Shown here piece by piece: positions 34,407-42,979 of a stretch of 64,000 bases of DNA. The stretch lies in contig NZ_CP017174.1 in assembly GCF_006402735.1 (NCBI RefSeq), positions 3,227,001 to 3,291,000 of the forward strand, given 5' to 3'. A program made the position numbers and the translations under genes. The notes under the pieces were generated by a model that saw nothing but the letters and a program-made list of their open reading frames with translations, did not search any database and was not told the origin of the DNA. The stretch is from Myxococcus xanthus. GTDB taxonomy: Bacteria; Myxococcota; Myxococcia; Myxococcales; Myxococcaceae. How positions within the stretch are numbered: position 1 is the first letter of the stretch; the number at the start of each line of letters is the position of its first letter.

Positions 34407-35441
34407 TCAATCGCGTGAGCCGGTGAACTCCGGCAGCAGGAACTCGTCCGCGGCGGGCGCCTTCTCGATGAGGTCCAGCTCCACGAGCTGCTGGGCCAAC
34501 TGCTCCCATCGCTGGCGGTTCATCGTGCCCAGTCCTCGGGCCCGCGTCTCCTCCGTCTCGATGAGCGGCTTCTGCGCCTCGGCCCCCTCCGCGAACGTCT
34601 CCGCGTCCATCGTCGTGTTCAGCTTGCCCATCACCGCGTTGGTGGGCCCCGCGTTGTCCAGGTACGCCCGCCACCCCTCGCGCACCGCCGCCACGAAGGA
34701 CTTCACCCGCTCGGGCTGTTCCTTCCAGTACTGGCGCCGGGTGATGACCACGGCGAGGTACGGGTTGAAGCCCTCCTCGGCCACCAGGAACACGGTTGGC
34801 GTGGCGCCCTGCCGCTTCGCGGCGATGGGCTCGGCGGTGATGAAGCACTGCTGGGCGAAGTCCTTGTCCGCCAGGAAGCGCGCGACGCCCCCGTCGTAGG
34901 GCACCACCTTCACCTTGTCGAAGCTGTACTTCTTCTTGAGGAAGGCCACGTAGGAGAGGCCCGGCTCCAGCGCCACCGTGCCCGAGGACAGCACGTCCGC
35001 GATGTTCTTCGCCCCGCGAGAGGCGTGGGCCATTATGGCGTGCGGAGACGTCTGGTACACCGCGAACAGCGGAATCACGTCCAGGCCTCGGGCTCGCGCG
35101 ACGAGGAGCTCGTCGGCGCCGCTGATGCCGAACTCCGCCTTGCCGGTGGCCACCATCTGCGGCACGGGGGCGCCGGCTCCTCCGCCGAGGATTTCCACCT
35201 CGAGCCCATGGCGGGAGAAGGCCCCCGACTCCCGCGCCGCATAGAAGCCGCCGAATTCAGGCTCCGGCACCCAGTTGAGCGCGAGCTGCACCTTGGCCGG
35301 GGCGGCCGCCTTCGGCGGGGTGGTGCTGGCTCCCGTAGCGGCCTGGGAGCCCTGCTTGGGCTCCTCCTTCTGGCGCGAGCAGGCGCTCGCGGCCACGAGA
35401 AGCACCGCGCAGCCCAACAGTTTCAAGAGGCGTCCGCTCAC
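34407..35441 (-). CDS. ABC transporter substrate-binding lipoprotein, NMT1/THI5-like
   Basis: A 344-residue lipoprotein with signal peptide and lipobox ASAC (Cys21), then a Lys/Thr/Ala-rich linker. The mature part has the NMT1/THI5 start VQLALNWVPEPEFGGFYAARESGAFSRHGLEVEI, followed by GAPVPQMVATGKAEFGISGADELLVAR. Relatives bind thiamine pyrimidine precursors, riboflavin or sulfonates; the ligand here cannot be fixed. It is the last gene of an ATPase-permease-binding-protein operon on the minus strand, 22 bp after the permease gene. No THI-box (TPP riboswitch) was seen upstream of the operon. Confidence 0.88.
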   Translation of the reverse strand: MSGRLLKLLGCAVLLVAASACSRQKEEPKQGSQAATGASTTPPKAAAPAKVQLALNWVPEPEFGGFYAARESGAFSRHGLEVEILGGGAGAPVPQMVATGKAEFGISGADELLVARARGLDVIPLFAVYQTSPHAIMAHASRGAKNIADVLSSGTVALEPGLSYVAFLKKKYSFDKVKVVPYDGGVARFLADKDFAQQCFITAEPIAAKRQGATPTVFLVAEEGFNPYLAVVITRRQYWKEQPERVKSFVAAVREGWRAYLDNAGPTNAVMGKLNTTMDAETFAEGAEAQKPLIETEETRARGLGTMNRQRWEQLAQQLVELDLIEKAPAADEFLLPEFTGSRD

Positions 35442-35463
35442 GTTCAGCTCCTTTCCAGGTGAG

Positions 35464-36246
35464 TCATGTTCCCTGCGCCGACGGGTGCCAGCGCCGCAAC
35501 AGCCGGGCGCCGGTGAGGCTCACCACACCGAACAACACCAGGCCCAGCCCCGAGGCCGCCAGCACCGCGGCGAACAGCAGATCCGTGCGCAGCTGACGGT
35601 ACGCGGACAGGACGAGGATTCCCAGCCCCGCGGAGCCCTCGGAGAAGCCGGCGACGAACTCGCCGACGATGGCGCCGATGACGGCCAGCCCCGAGGCGAT
35701 GCGCAGCCCCGTGAACAGGTGTGGCATCGCCGCGGGCAGCTCCAGCTTCCACAGCGTGGCGAGCCGCCGCGCGCCATAGAGGCGGAACATGTCCCGGAGC
35801 GAGGGCTCCACCGAGCGCAGCCCGGTGAGCGTGTTGGCGATGACCGGGAAGAGCGAGACGATGAAGGACGACACCGCGACGGCGCGGGGGCCCGGGCCGA
35901 ACCACAGCACCAGCAGCGGGGCGATGGCCACGATGGGCACGGTCTGCAGGAAGAGCGTGTAGGGGTAGAGGGCGCGCTCCACCATCCGCGAGGAGGCCAG
36001 GAGGACGGCCACGAGCACCCCCAGGACCGCGCTCAACCCGAATCCGACCAGGGCGGAGCGGCCCGTGGTGACCGCCGCGCCGAGGAGCGAGGACGCCTCC
36101 TGGGCTCCCGCGGCACCAATGGCCGAGGGCGGGGGCACCAGCCAGCGTGGAACCTCCAGCAGGCGCACCGTGCCTTCCCAGAGGGTCAGCAGGACGACGA
36201 GCGCCACCAGCGGAGGAACCGCCGCGCGAAGGGCTGAGCGGTTCAC
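35464..36246 (-). CDS. ABC transporter permease
   Basis: A 260-residue inner-membrane protein with about six hydrophobic helices. The cytoplasmic coupling (EAA) loop is visible as RLATLWKLELPAAMPHLFTGLRIASGLAVIGAIVGEF, the usual landmark of SsuC/ThiX/TauC-type permeases. Its start overlaps the stop of the ATPase gene by four bases (ATGA), and the binding lipoprotein gene follows, completing an importer. Confidence 0.92.
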   Translation of the reverse strand: MNRSALRAAVPPLVALVVLLTLWEGTVRLLEVPRWLVPPPSAIGAAGAQEASSLLGAAVTTGRSALVGFGLSAVLGVLVAVLLASSRMVERALYPYTLFLQTVPIVAIAPLLVLWFGPGPRAVAVSSFIVSLFPVIANTLTGLRSVEPSLRDMFRLYGARRLATLWKLELPAAMPHLFTGLRIASGLAVIGAIVGEFVAGFSEGSAGLGILVLSAYRQLRTDLLFAAVLAASGLGLVLFGVVSLTGARLLRRWHPSAQGT

Positions 36247-37061
36247 CAGCGCTCTCCTTGTTCCAGGGCCTCGTTGAGCAGGCGGGCCTCCCGGGCGAAG
36301 GAGGCCTCGGTGCGCAGGGATGCGCTGCGCTCACCTGGCAGCTCCAGCGTCCGGTCCAGCACCACGCGCGCGGGCCGTCGCGACAGGACCACGGCCCGCT
36401 CGGCCAGGTAGGTGGCTTCGGAGATGGAGTGGGTGACGAAGAGCACGGTCATCCCCAGCTCGCGCCACAGCGCGCGGAGTTGATCATCCAGCCGGCCGCG
36501 CGTCAGCTCGTCCAGGGCGGCGAAGGGCTCGTCGAGCAGCAGCAGCCGGGGGTGGGTGACGAGCGCGCGTGCCAGGGACACGCGCATGCGCATGCCGCCG
36601 GACAGCTCCGCCGGATAGCGGTCGGTGGCATCACCGAGCCCCACCTGATCGAGCACGGCGCGCGCGGCAGCCTGCCGCTCCGGTTTCGACACGCCGGTCA
36701 GCTCCAGCGGCAGCGCCGCGTTGTCCAGCACCGAGCGCCAGGGCAGCAGGTGCGCGTCCTGGAAGACGTAGGCGATGGGGGCGCGCTCGCCCTGGGTTCG
36801 CTCCAGCGTCGGGGTGAAGGAGATGTGCCCGGCCTCGGCGCGGTCCAGCCCGGCCACCAGCCGCAGCAGCGTGGACTTGCCGCACCCGGAGGGACCGAGC
36901 AGCGCCACGAACGAACCGGGCGCCACGTCCAGGTCCAGCCCCGACAGCACGGCGACGTTGCCAGGGAAGGTGCGGCGCAGGCCCTCGACCTTCACACGAA
37001 CGCCCCCACTTCCGGAGATGGGGGCCAGGGGAGCGGGGGACGGAAGGCCAGGAGGCGCCAT
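36243..37061 (-). CDS. ABC transporter ATP-binding protein
   Basis: A 272-residue nucleotide-binding subunit with Walker A LLGPSGCGKST, Q-loop VFQDAHLLPW, signature LSGGMRMRVSLARAL, Walker B LLLLDEPFAALDE and H-loop FVTHSISEA, typical of the SsuB/TauB/ThiZ group. It energises import with the permease and lipoprotein encoded next. About 20 Pro/Gly-rich residues precede the domain, so a start further in is possible. It is the first gene of the operon. Confidence 0.92.
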   Translation of the reverse strand: MAPPGLPSPAPLAPISGSGGVRVKVEGLRRTFPGNVAVLSGLDLDVAPGSFVALLGPSGCGKSTLLRLVAGLDRAEAGHISFTPTLERTQGERAPIAYVFQDAHLLPWRSVLDNAALPLELTGVSKPERQAAARAVLDQVGLGDATDRYPAELSGGMRMRVSLARALVTHPRLLLLDEPFAALDELTRGRLDDQLRALWRELGMTVLFVTHSISEATYLAERAVVLSRRPARVVLDRTLELPGERSASLRTEASFAREARLLNEALEQGERW

Positions 37062-37128
37062 GGAAGGAGTGTTTCTAACCGTCCAGCCCTCGGGAGGCGA
37101 GCGCGGAGTCAGGAGCCATCCTCAACGG

Positions 37129-37509
37129 TCAGTCCGTCGCATGCGCGTACTCGGCCTCTGGAAGCTCGCCGCCCGTCCGACGCAGGTGCACCCGGTCGAG
37201 CGTGACGCCCTCAGGCAGGCCCGACTCCACTTGCTTGAAGACGTACTCCGTGACGCGCTCGGCCGTGCAGTTCACCGTCTTGAAGTAGGGGTGCTCGTTG
37301 ATGTTCGTGTCATGCAGCTCCCGGCACACCCGATCGATGATGTCCTGGAGATCCTTGAAGTCGATGATGACGTCCCAATGGTTCAGCGCTCGCGCCTTCA
37401 CCCAGACGCGGACCCACCAGTCGTGCGTGTGAAGGGGCTCGCGCTGGCCGTCCGGGAAGGTGACTGCGTGGGATGCTTTGAATTCACCCGTGAGGCTCAA
37501 GTAGTGCAT
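37129..37509 (-). CDS. 6-pyruvoyl-tetrahydropterin synthase / QueD-like protein
   Basis: A 126-residue protein of the PTPS/QueD fold. The zinc ligands are visible as EFKASHAV (His14) and PLHTHDWWVRVWVKA (His27, His29), followed by DVIIDFKDLQDIIDRV and a C-terminal VHLRRTGGELPEAEY, where the usual catalytic Glu near the end should lie. Family members act in queuosine or tetrahydropterin synthesis. No other queuosine genes are nearby. The start at 37509 has GGAG eight bases upstream; the frame extends further upstream but without family similarity. Confidence 0.85.
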   Translation of the reverse strand: MHYLSLTGEFKASHAVTFPDGQREPLHTHDWWVRVWVKARALNHWDVIIDFKDLQDIIDRVCRELHDTNINEHPYFKTVNCTAERVTEYVFKQVESGLPEGVTLDRVHLRRTGGELPEAEYAHATD

Positions 37510-37750
37510 CGCGATCCACTCCGAAGTCGTGGTGGAAGATCCTGGGGAGCCGCCCTCAGCGGGCACGCGCCATGATACCGCCTCCGGAGCCGACTTCGAC
37601 GGCCCGCTGAGTGAGGGAGCAGGCAGCCCGAATCGAGGCTGCCGCCACGGAGTTCTTCCGAGCAGGGCCCTGCCGGAGGGCTCCAGGTACCGACACGACG
37701 GCGCCTCGACTGGCCTGTGCGCTTGCGTTGGGCGCCGGCCTTGACGGTAA

Positions 37751-37768
37751 TATGCACGGATGTGTATA
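37751..37768. promoter_or_regulatory. Imperfect palindrome, possible ArsR-family operator
   Basis: TATGCAC-GGAT-GTGTATA is an inverted repeat with one mismatch, ending 9 bases before the arsR-like start. ArsR/SmtB repressors bind such 12-2-12-like imperfect palindromes and usually repress their own operon. A second copy of ATATGCAC follows at 37766-37773. Confidence 0.5.
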
Positions 37769-37777
37769 TGCACTTCC

Positions 37778-38131
37778 ATGCAACTTGACGTCTTCCAGGT
37801 GCTCGCCGACCCGACGCGCCGCCGCATCGTCGAAGCCCTTCGGTACGGTGAGCAGCAGGTCAGTGACGTCGTCGAGAAGGCCGGAATCCACCAGTCAGGT
37901 GTCTCGCGGCATCTGCGCATCCTGTCGGAATCGGGCTTCGTCTCGATGCGGCCGGATGGGCAGCGGCGCCTCTACGCCTTGAAGCCGGAGCCGTTTCAGG
38001 AACTCGATGGGTGGCTCACCGGGTACCGGCAGATGTGGGAGGCGCGACTCGATCGCTTCGGAGCCGCACTGGAGAAGAAGAAGCAACAACAACAGACTCG
38101 CCGAGTCGAAGAGAAGGGGCCGCGGAAATGA
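37778..38131 (+). CDS. ArsR-family transcriptional regulator
   Basis: A 117-residue winged-helix regulator. The sequence QLDVFQVLADPTRRRIVEALRYGEQQVSDVVEKAGIHQSGVSRHLRILSESGFV contains the typical helix-turn-helix and the DPTRRRI motif of ArsR proteins. No Cys-based metal site (such as ELCVCDL) is present, so it is probably a non-metal sensor. Its C-terminus is Lys/Gln-rich. ATG 37778 was chosen; ATG 37760 is in frame but overlaps the palindrome. It overlaps the AHSA1-domain gene by four bases. ArsR plus SRPBCC/AHSA1 pairs are a common two-gene unit. Confidence 0.9.
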   Translation: MQLDVFQVLADPTRRRIVEALRYGEQQVSDVVEKAGIHQSGVSRHLRILSESGFVSMRPDGQRRLYALKPEPFQELDGWLTGYRQMWEARLDRFGAALEKKKQQQQTRRVEEKGPRK

Positions 38132-38604
38132 GCAACGAGAAGGCGAAGGTCGTCATCGAGCGCACCTACCGGGCGGGAATCGAGGACATCTGGGCGCTCT
38201 GGACCACGAAAGAGGGCTTCGAGTCGTGGTGGGGACCACAGGGCTTCCGTGCCGCGGTGCACGAAATCGACGCACGCGTAGGCGGCGCCCTTCGGTACGA
38301 CATGATTGCCGACTCACCGGAGATGATTGCCGCGATGAAGCAGATGGGCCAGCCGACCTCCCATGCGACCCGTTCCCGCTTCACCGAGGTGGCGCCACAT
38401 TCGCGGCTCGTCCTCACGAACGTCATCGACTTTCTCCCCGGTGTCGCTCCCTACGAAAGCAAGATCGCCGTGGACTTCCTCCCGAGCGGCGACCGCGTTC
38501 GCATGGTGGTGATGCTGGACGCGATGCACAGCGAGGAGTTCACGAAGATGCAGCAGGAAGGCTTCACGAGCCAGCTCACGAAGCTGGACTCGCGCTTCGC
38601 CTGA
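38128..38604 (+). CDS. AHSA1/SRPBCC-domain protein
   Basis: A 158-residue protein of the START/SRPBCC fold. It begins with VVIERTYRAGIEDIWALWTTKEGFESWWGPQGF, the hallmark N-terminus of activator of Hsp90 ATPase-like (AHSA1) bacterial proteins, and has GGALRYDM and RSRFTEVAPHSRLVLTNVIDF. Such proteins bind hydrophobic small molecules. It is translationally coupled to the ArsR regulator (ATGA overlap), which probably controls it. The ligand is unknown. Confidence 0.9.
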   Translation: MSNEKAKVVIERTYRAGIEDIWALWTTKEGFESWWGPQGFRAAVHEIDARVGGALRYDMIADSPEMIAAMKQMGQPTSHATRSRFTEVAPHSRLVLTNVIDFLPGVAPYESKIAVDFLPSGDRVRMVVMLDAMHSEEFTKMQQEGFTSQLTKLDSRFA

Positions 38605-38706
38605 TTGGACGGTGAGAAGTCCCGAATCGAATCCATCACGGAGCGCAGTTCCACTCGCTTGAGGGGCTCGGCGGGAGTCCTCGGTTTGCTTCACGCCTGC
38701 TGCGCC

Positions 38707-38733
38707 CCGGACGGGCCGTTCAGCCCCGTCCGG
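38707..38733. terminator. Hairpin between convergent genes, possible terminator
   Basis: CCGGACGGG (38707-38715) pairs with CCCGTCCGG (38725-38733) around a 9-base loop. It sits between the AHSA1 gene and the convergent lipoprotein gene. There is no T-run, so termination is uncertain. Confidence 0.45.
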
Positions 38734-38745
38734 ATCGCCTGTGAA

Positions 38746-39762
38746 TCACTCTGCGTAGTAGCTGTCCGTGTACACGCTGAATCCGGACTCGGTGTCGACG
38801 AAGAACGTCGCGCTGTGGTCGCTCCAGGGGTCACGCGCATAGCCGTAGGAGCAGCCGAAGAACGAGCGGCCATCGATCAGCGTGTTCAGGTTGGCCAGAC
38901 CGGCGGCCTTCACTTCCGGATCCAACGTGCCGAAGCTCGCGGCAGCGTTGACGAACGCCTCGACATGGGCGCGAACCTCGGCGGCGTCAGCATCCGTCCC
39001 GCGGTGGTTATCCGGTTCGGACACCCGCTCCGTCCTTTCGCCGAAGCACTCCTGGACCTGGAAGTTGTGGAACTGGCCGTTCATGTTCGCCCACCAGTCG
39101 AAGTGGCGCGCCATGAACACACCACCGTGCGGCCGCGGCAGGTTGTTCACCGCGTTGATGAGCGCCTCGAACGGGCGGCTCAGCGTGGCCGCGTTGCGGA
39201 GGTTGCGGAAGCTCACGTCGGCGATGCCCGTCGTGTTCGCGATGGCGTCCGCGTTCGTGAACGGGCGCTGGTTGCGCAGGTTCAGCGCTCCGTTCCAGGC
39301 GTAGGGGAGGATGTCGTGCAGCTCGGTGGAGCTGATGCTGTTGACCAGCGACACGATGGCAGCCGCGTCATCCTGCGACAGGGCCAGCCCATCCGCGATG
39401 CCGTAGCAGTCCGCGTCGATGTAGTCCTGGCTCCGGGCGCCCTGCTCGATCTGCTGCAGACGCGCCGGACCGACCAGCGCCACGGAGGAGATATCCGCCA
39501 GGGAGGCGAACTGCGAGACCGCGCGCCGGTTGACCAGGTTGTGGACGACGTTGCTGGGCAGATAGGCGTCCAGCGTGTTGAACGTCGCTTCATTGACGAA
39601 CTGGAGAATGCCCTGGCACTCGGTGGCAACGTCCACGTCAGCCTCCGTCAGCAGCCCCTGCTGCTGCTCCTGGGGCTGCTGCGTGGACGTTTCGGTTTCG
39701 CTCGGACCACAGCCAACGAGCAGACCGGCGGCGAGGAAGGCAGATCCAACATAACGACGCAT
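38746..39762 (-). CDS. Lipoprotein with helix-hairpin-helix-like repeats
   Basis: A 338-residue lipoprotein with signal peptide and lipobox LVGC (Cys18), then a Gln/Thr/Glu-rich linker. Two related segments follow: ILQFVNEATFNTLDAYL with SSVALVGPARLQQIEQGA (about 52-110), and IVSLVNSISSTELHDIL with TTGIADVSFRNLRNAA (about 137-190). The GPARLQQI pattern looks like a ComEA-type helix-hairpin-helix. The C-terminal part has GCSYGYARDPWSDHSATFFVDTESGF. The lipoprotein at 58718-59941 carries a similar module, so they are probably distant paralogs. The function is unknown; binding to DNA or another polymer outside the cell is speculative. Confidence 0.8.
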   Translation of the reverse strand: MRRYVGSAFLAAGLLVGCGPSETETSTQQPQEQQQGLLTEADVDVATECQGILQFVNEATFNTLDAYLPSNVVHNLVNRRAVSQFASLADISSVALVGPARLQQIEQGARSQDYIDADCYGIADGLALSQDDAAAIVSLVNSISSTELHDILPYAWNGALNLRNQRPFTNADAIANTTGIADVSFRNLRNAATLSRPFEALINAVNNLPRPHGGVFMARHFDWWANMNGQFHNFQVQECFGERTERVSEPDNHRGTDADAAEVRAHVEAFVNAAASFGTLDPEVKAAGLANLNTLIDGRSFFGCSYGYARDPWSDHSATFFVDTESGFSVYTDSYYAE

Positions 39763-40178
39763 CGGGGGAACTCCTGCTAGGGGGGACAGCGAAGTGAGAC
39801 GGCTTTAATACATCAAACTCGAATGTTCCTGGCAATCCGGATTCATGTTTGTGCCGTGTCGCAAATTTGTTCCCAGGACTGTGCACTCCAGGTGTGGAAG
39901 GGGCCCTCTTTCCGTCGCGATAGGGTGCCTGTCTCCCTCTGAAGCGACCCTGGGCGTCCCTTGCCCGATGCCGCGGATTTCGCGGCTCCCAGGGCGTGGA
40001 TGGATGATGAGGGATTGGACGTGTCTGGCGTCTGTTTTCAACGTGACACGTCGCTTCTTGCTACAGCGGATGAGTCATTGCGTGCGCTGCCGAGGCCGTT
40101 GGCCCGGGTTGCCTGGAGCGTTGAGGGGCGAACGGATGGGACGGTCAGGATATCCGTTTATCTAGAATAGCCTGTGAT
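39763..40178. other. Intergenic region of about 416 bp
   Basis: It contains the lipoprotein promoter (39807-39835) and has lower GC content than its surroundings. One plus-strand frame from TTG 39961 or ATG 40003 to TAG 40170 encodes a short protein (MDDEGLDVSGVCFQRDTSLL start) with plausible composition but a weak RBS. I do not call it a gene. Confidence 0.5.
39807..39835 (-). promoter_or_regulatory. Sigma-70-type promoter of the lipoprotein gene
   Basis: On the minus strand TTGCCA (39835-39830), a 17-bp spacer and TGTATT (39812-39807) form a good housekeeping promoter. Transcription would start near 39800, about 38 bases before the ATG, which has an AGGAG RBS. Confidence 0.6.
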
Positions 40179-40856
40179 ATGCTCTCCGGCATGGGGAACA
40201 CCAGTCCGATTCGTCCTGGAGTCGCGCCTCGCCCCGCTGTGGCGCCATCCGCGTCCCATGTTCGGGATTCCGTGGCCACGCCGCCATCGGCGCCTGGGAG
40301 TGCTGCTCGGCAGCCGCCGCCTTCCAGGGACCGCTTCGAGCCACCGCGTTCAGCCCCTCTGGTGAATCTCTCCGGTCAAGGTGCCGCTCCATCCGGCGGA
40401 CAGCGCCAGCGGGCTCTGGAGGTAACGCGGCAGAGTCCCCCGGGTTCGGTCGGGGCGGCCATCCGGCCCTTGCTGTCGGGGGCTGTGGGGATGCTGGGCA
40501 CGGCCGGGCATGCCGTGGGGGCCTTGCCGGGCGCCGTGGTTCACGCCGTGCCCCTCGTGGGCCCCGCGCTTCAAGCCTCTGGCGTGACGAGGCCGCTGAC
40601 GCGACTGGGGCCCGCCGTGGAGGCCTACGCTCGTGAGTTCGGCGCAGGCCAGGTGGGGGACTTCTACGCGCAGCAGCGAGAGTTGCTCAGCCAGCCCGCG
40701 ACCGAGGCCAACATCGCGGAGTTCGCTCGGCGCGAGACGGAGTTCTTCCAGCGCGATCCTTCCGCCGAGGCTCGGGCCTTTGGGGCCATGTTCAGCGCGG
40801 AGGACCGTGCGGCCCTCATCGGGCTCAGCGCGCGTGTGCAACGTCAGTTCCCTTGA
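40179..40856 (+). CDS. Hypothetical protein with Pro/Ala-rich N-terminus
   Basis: A 225-residue protein of unknown function. Residues 1-85 are Pro/Ala/Ser-rich and probably disordered. A Gly/Ala-rich hydrophobic stretch (about 100-130, GMLGTAGHAVGALPGAVVHAVPL) follows, and then an acidic helical C-terminus (VGDFYAQQRELLSQPATEANIAEFARRE). There is no signal peptide. The start could be ATG 40179 or ATG 40191; neither has a strong RBS. Codon use has the high GC3 of the genome, which supports coding. It converges with the GNAT gene. Confidence 0.65.
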   Translation: MLSGMGNTSPIRPGVAPRPAVAPSASHVRDSVATPPSAPGSAARQPPPSRDRFEPPRSAPLVNLSGQGAAPSGGQRQRALEVTRQSPPGSVGAAIRPLLSGAVGMLGTAGHAVGALPGAVVHAVPLVGPALQASGVTRPLTRLGPAVEAYAREFGAGQVGDFYAQQRELLSQPATEANIAEFARRETEFFQRDPSAEARAFGAMFSAEDRAALIGLSARVQRQFP

Positions 40857-40875
40857 TGAGGGGCTGGCTCAACGC

Positions 40876-41478
40876 TCAGCGCGTGTTCCCCTCGGGGGGG
40901 ACATCCGGGGGACGTGGCGGCGCCCAGTCCCAGGCGACCACGGCCCATTCGTCCGTCGCGTCCCGGTAGGTGTGGAGCGTCTCGAAGCCGACCCGCTCGT
41001 GCGCGCGCAGGGAGCGGAGGTTCCGCACGGAAATCTCGGTGACGATGAGGTCGAACTGATCTCTGAAGTGGTCCCGGTGCTGGTGGTAGAGCCGGTCGAA
41101 CAAGCCCTGTCCCCGGTGCGCCTTGTCGATGCAGATCTGCCCCATCACGTAGAAGCGGTAGTCGCGCAGCGACTTGCTTCGGAACTCGAGCGAATCGAGC
41201 AGCGTGAACATGGGCTCCAGGATGGGGGCCAGCGCGCGGGCCTCGCGCGGCATCGACAGAGCGTAGGCCACCAGCACTCCATCGTGGCGGGCGACGATGC
41301 TGGGCGCCATGGCGTGCATCTGTTCCAGTGCCGGCAGGTCGTGCTGAACCGTGACGAACCCCTGTGAGCGCATCTCGTCCGCGGACAGCGCCTGCTTCAG
41401 GTTCTTCTGTTGCAGCGCCAGGATGTGCTCCAACTCGTCCCGGTTCCGCACGGCGGTGACTGTGTAGGTGGGCTTCAT
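40876..41478 (-). CDS. GNAT-family N-acetyltransferase
   Basis: A 200-residue acetyltransferase. The acetyl-CoA-binding motif A is VMGQICIDKAHRGQGLFDRLYHQH (a R-G-Q-G loop), preceded by GVLVAYALSMPREAR and followed by EISVRNLRSLRAHERVGFETLHTY, a clear motif B region. The substrate is unknown. ATG 41478 starts the domain (MKPTYTVTAVRNRDELEHI); a longer in-frame extension lacks family similarity. It lies downstream of the Ser/Thr kinase gene on the same strand, 79 bp apart. Confidence 0.88.
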   Translation of the reverse strand: MKPTYTVTAVRNRDELEHILALQQKNLKQALSADEMRSQGFVTVQHDLPALEQMHAMAPSIVARHDGVLVAYALSMPREARALAPILEPMFTLLDSLEFRSKSLRDYRFYVMGQICIDKAHRGQGLFDRLYHQHRDHFRDQFDLIVTEISVRNLRSLRAHERVGFETLHTYRDATDEWAVVAWDWAPPRPPDVPPEGNTR

Positions 41479-41557
41479 CGACAGCAGGATATGCCGCAGC
41501 GGTGCGCCTTGCCGAAGCGACACGGGGTGCGGGCAGGCGGGCGACACGGTCTGCGCT

Positions 41558-42979
41558 TCAGTGGCGCGTAGGGCAGTGTGCGGGGCTCGAAGTGGCGGGC
41601 CGCGTGGGGGGAAAGGCGGGGCCATAGCAGGCGCCCTTGTGGACATACCCGTCCTCGTCACAGTCCTTCAGGTTATCGACGGCCAGCTTCACCCAGCAGC
41701 CACCGTTGATGGGGACTTGGAGCTTGCGTGGGCACCGTCCTGATGCGTCTGGCCGGGTCTGCCCGGGAAAGGGTCGGGGTGGCATCTCCAGGGCGATGGT
41801 CGACCATGCAACGGGGGCCTGGATGGGAGATGCCGGCGCCGCGAACACACTGTCTCCGACAGCGACCGTGCCTCCATCCGTTGTGTCGATGGACATCACA
41901 GCCGGCTCGGGCACCATGGTGACCGAGGCTCCCGCTCGGGGCCGCCAGCCGAGGCTCAGCACCAGGGGGCCTCCAAGTCCGATGATGGCGACCCATGGCC
42001 ACCGGGTTCGTCGGGCTCGATGGCGGAGGGAACGTTCATTCCACTGCGCCGACGCAAGGGAGTGAAGGGCACCTCCCACCATGAGTGGCACATCCGACTC
42101 CGAGCCCGCCCGTGCCACCGCGGAATCCAGAGACTCCGCCAGCTCGCGTGCGCTGCCTCGCACATGGAGGCTTGGGGCGAGCATCCGCGACACCAACGCG
42201 CTCAACTCCAGGCTGCAGTGCCCATTCGCGTCCCGCGGCGACGGGGCCTGGGCTCGCTCGGTGTGCCAGAACCTCGACTCCGCCACGTCAGGATGCGTCG
42301 ACGGCGGATACCGCCCCGTGATCATCCGGAACGCGGTGACCCCTAGCGCGAAGACGTCATCCGCCTGTCCCGGAGCATACGGCGGCGCGGAGTCACCTGC
42401 TGCGAAGCGCCACGCTTCAGGGGACCGATAGGCCGGCGTCCCTGGTGGAAACGGCGAGCTCGTCTGCGTCGCGGCACCCACGTAGTGACTGGAACCGAAG
42501 TCCATGAGGAACGCCTGCCCGTCGGCCTCGCGGACCAGCACGTTGTGCCCTTTGACGTCCCGGTGCAGCCCCCCGGCCGCGTGGGTGGCTTCGAGCGCCC
42601 GCGCCAGCCTCGCGAGCAGGGCCATCACCTGCCGCGACGTGGGACGGTGCTCGCTGGCCCAATCGTAGAGCGGCGTGCCCTCTACCCAGTCCATCGCGAG
42701 GTAGGGGTGGGGCGGTCCCTTGGCGGGTTGCCAATTCCCGCTCGCTCGCAACCGGGGAACGGCGGGGTGATGGATGCGGGACAGCAGCTCGGCCTCGCGC
42801 GCGAAGCGTTCGTCCCGGGCATGCAGGGCCAGCTTGAGGGCCACGGTGTGTGTGCCCGTGATGTGCCGGGCCCGGTAGACGGCGCCGTAGGTACCTCGGC
42901 CTCGCAGGTCCATGAGGCGCCACGGGCCCACCCGGGTTCCGGGTGGAAGTCGGGCCGGATTCAGGAAAGGGAGCCCCAT
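41558..42979 (-). CDS. Hanks-type Ser/Thr protein kinase with membrane span and Cys-containing C-terminal domain
   Basis: A 473-residue receptor-like kinase. The kinase domain (about 20-290) has the Gly-rich loop GRGTYGAVYRA, ALKLAL (catalytic Lys), HRDVKGHNVLV (catalytic loop) and MDFGSSHYV (DFG), plus GTPAYRSPE (activation segment end). A transmembrane helix (WPWVAIIGLGGPLVLSLGW) lies near 328-346. The outer part ends in a short Cys-containing module, CPRKLQVPINGGCWVKLAV followed by DCDEDGYVHKGACYGPAFPP. All catalytic residues are intact. Myxobacteria have very many such kinases. The ligand and targets are unknown. Confidence 0.93.
   Translation of the reverse strand: MGLPFLNPARLPPGTRVGPWRLMDLRGRGTYGAVYRARHITGTHTVALKLALHARDERFAREAELLSRIHHPAVPRLRASGNWQPAKGPPHPYLAMDWVEGTPLYDWASEHRPTSRQVMALLARLARALEATHAAGGLHRDVKGHNVLVREADGQAFLMDFGSSHYVGAATQTSSPFPPGTPAYRSPEAWRFAAGDSAPPYAPGQADDVFALGVTAFRMITGRYPPSTHPDVAESRFWHTERAQAPSPRDANGHCSLELSALVSRMLAPSLHVRGSARELAESLDSAVARAGSESDVPLMVGGALHSLASAQWNERSLRHRARRTRWPWVAIIGLGGPLVLSLGWRPRAGASVTMVPEPAVMSIDTTDGGTVAVGDSVFAAPASPIQAPVAWSTIALEMPPRPFPGQTRPDASGRCPRKLQVPINGGCWVKLAVDNLKDCDEDGYVHKGACYGPAFPPTRPATSSPAHCPTRH

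Noticed and set aside
37062-37128. Possible TPP riboswitch before the THI5-like transporter operon
   Set aside because: No CTGAGA-type THI-box or fitting stems were found in the upstream sequence.
39961-40170. Short plus-strand frame (TTG or ATG start)
   Set aside because: Plausible composition but weak RBS and no recognisable family; noted only within the intergenic entry.
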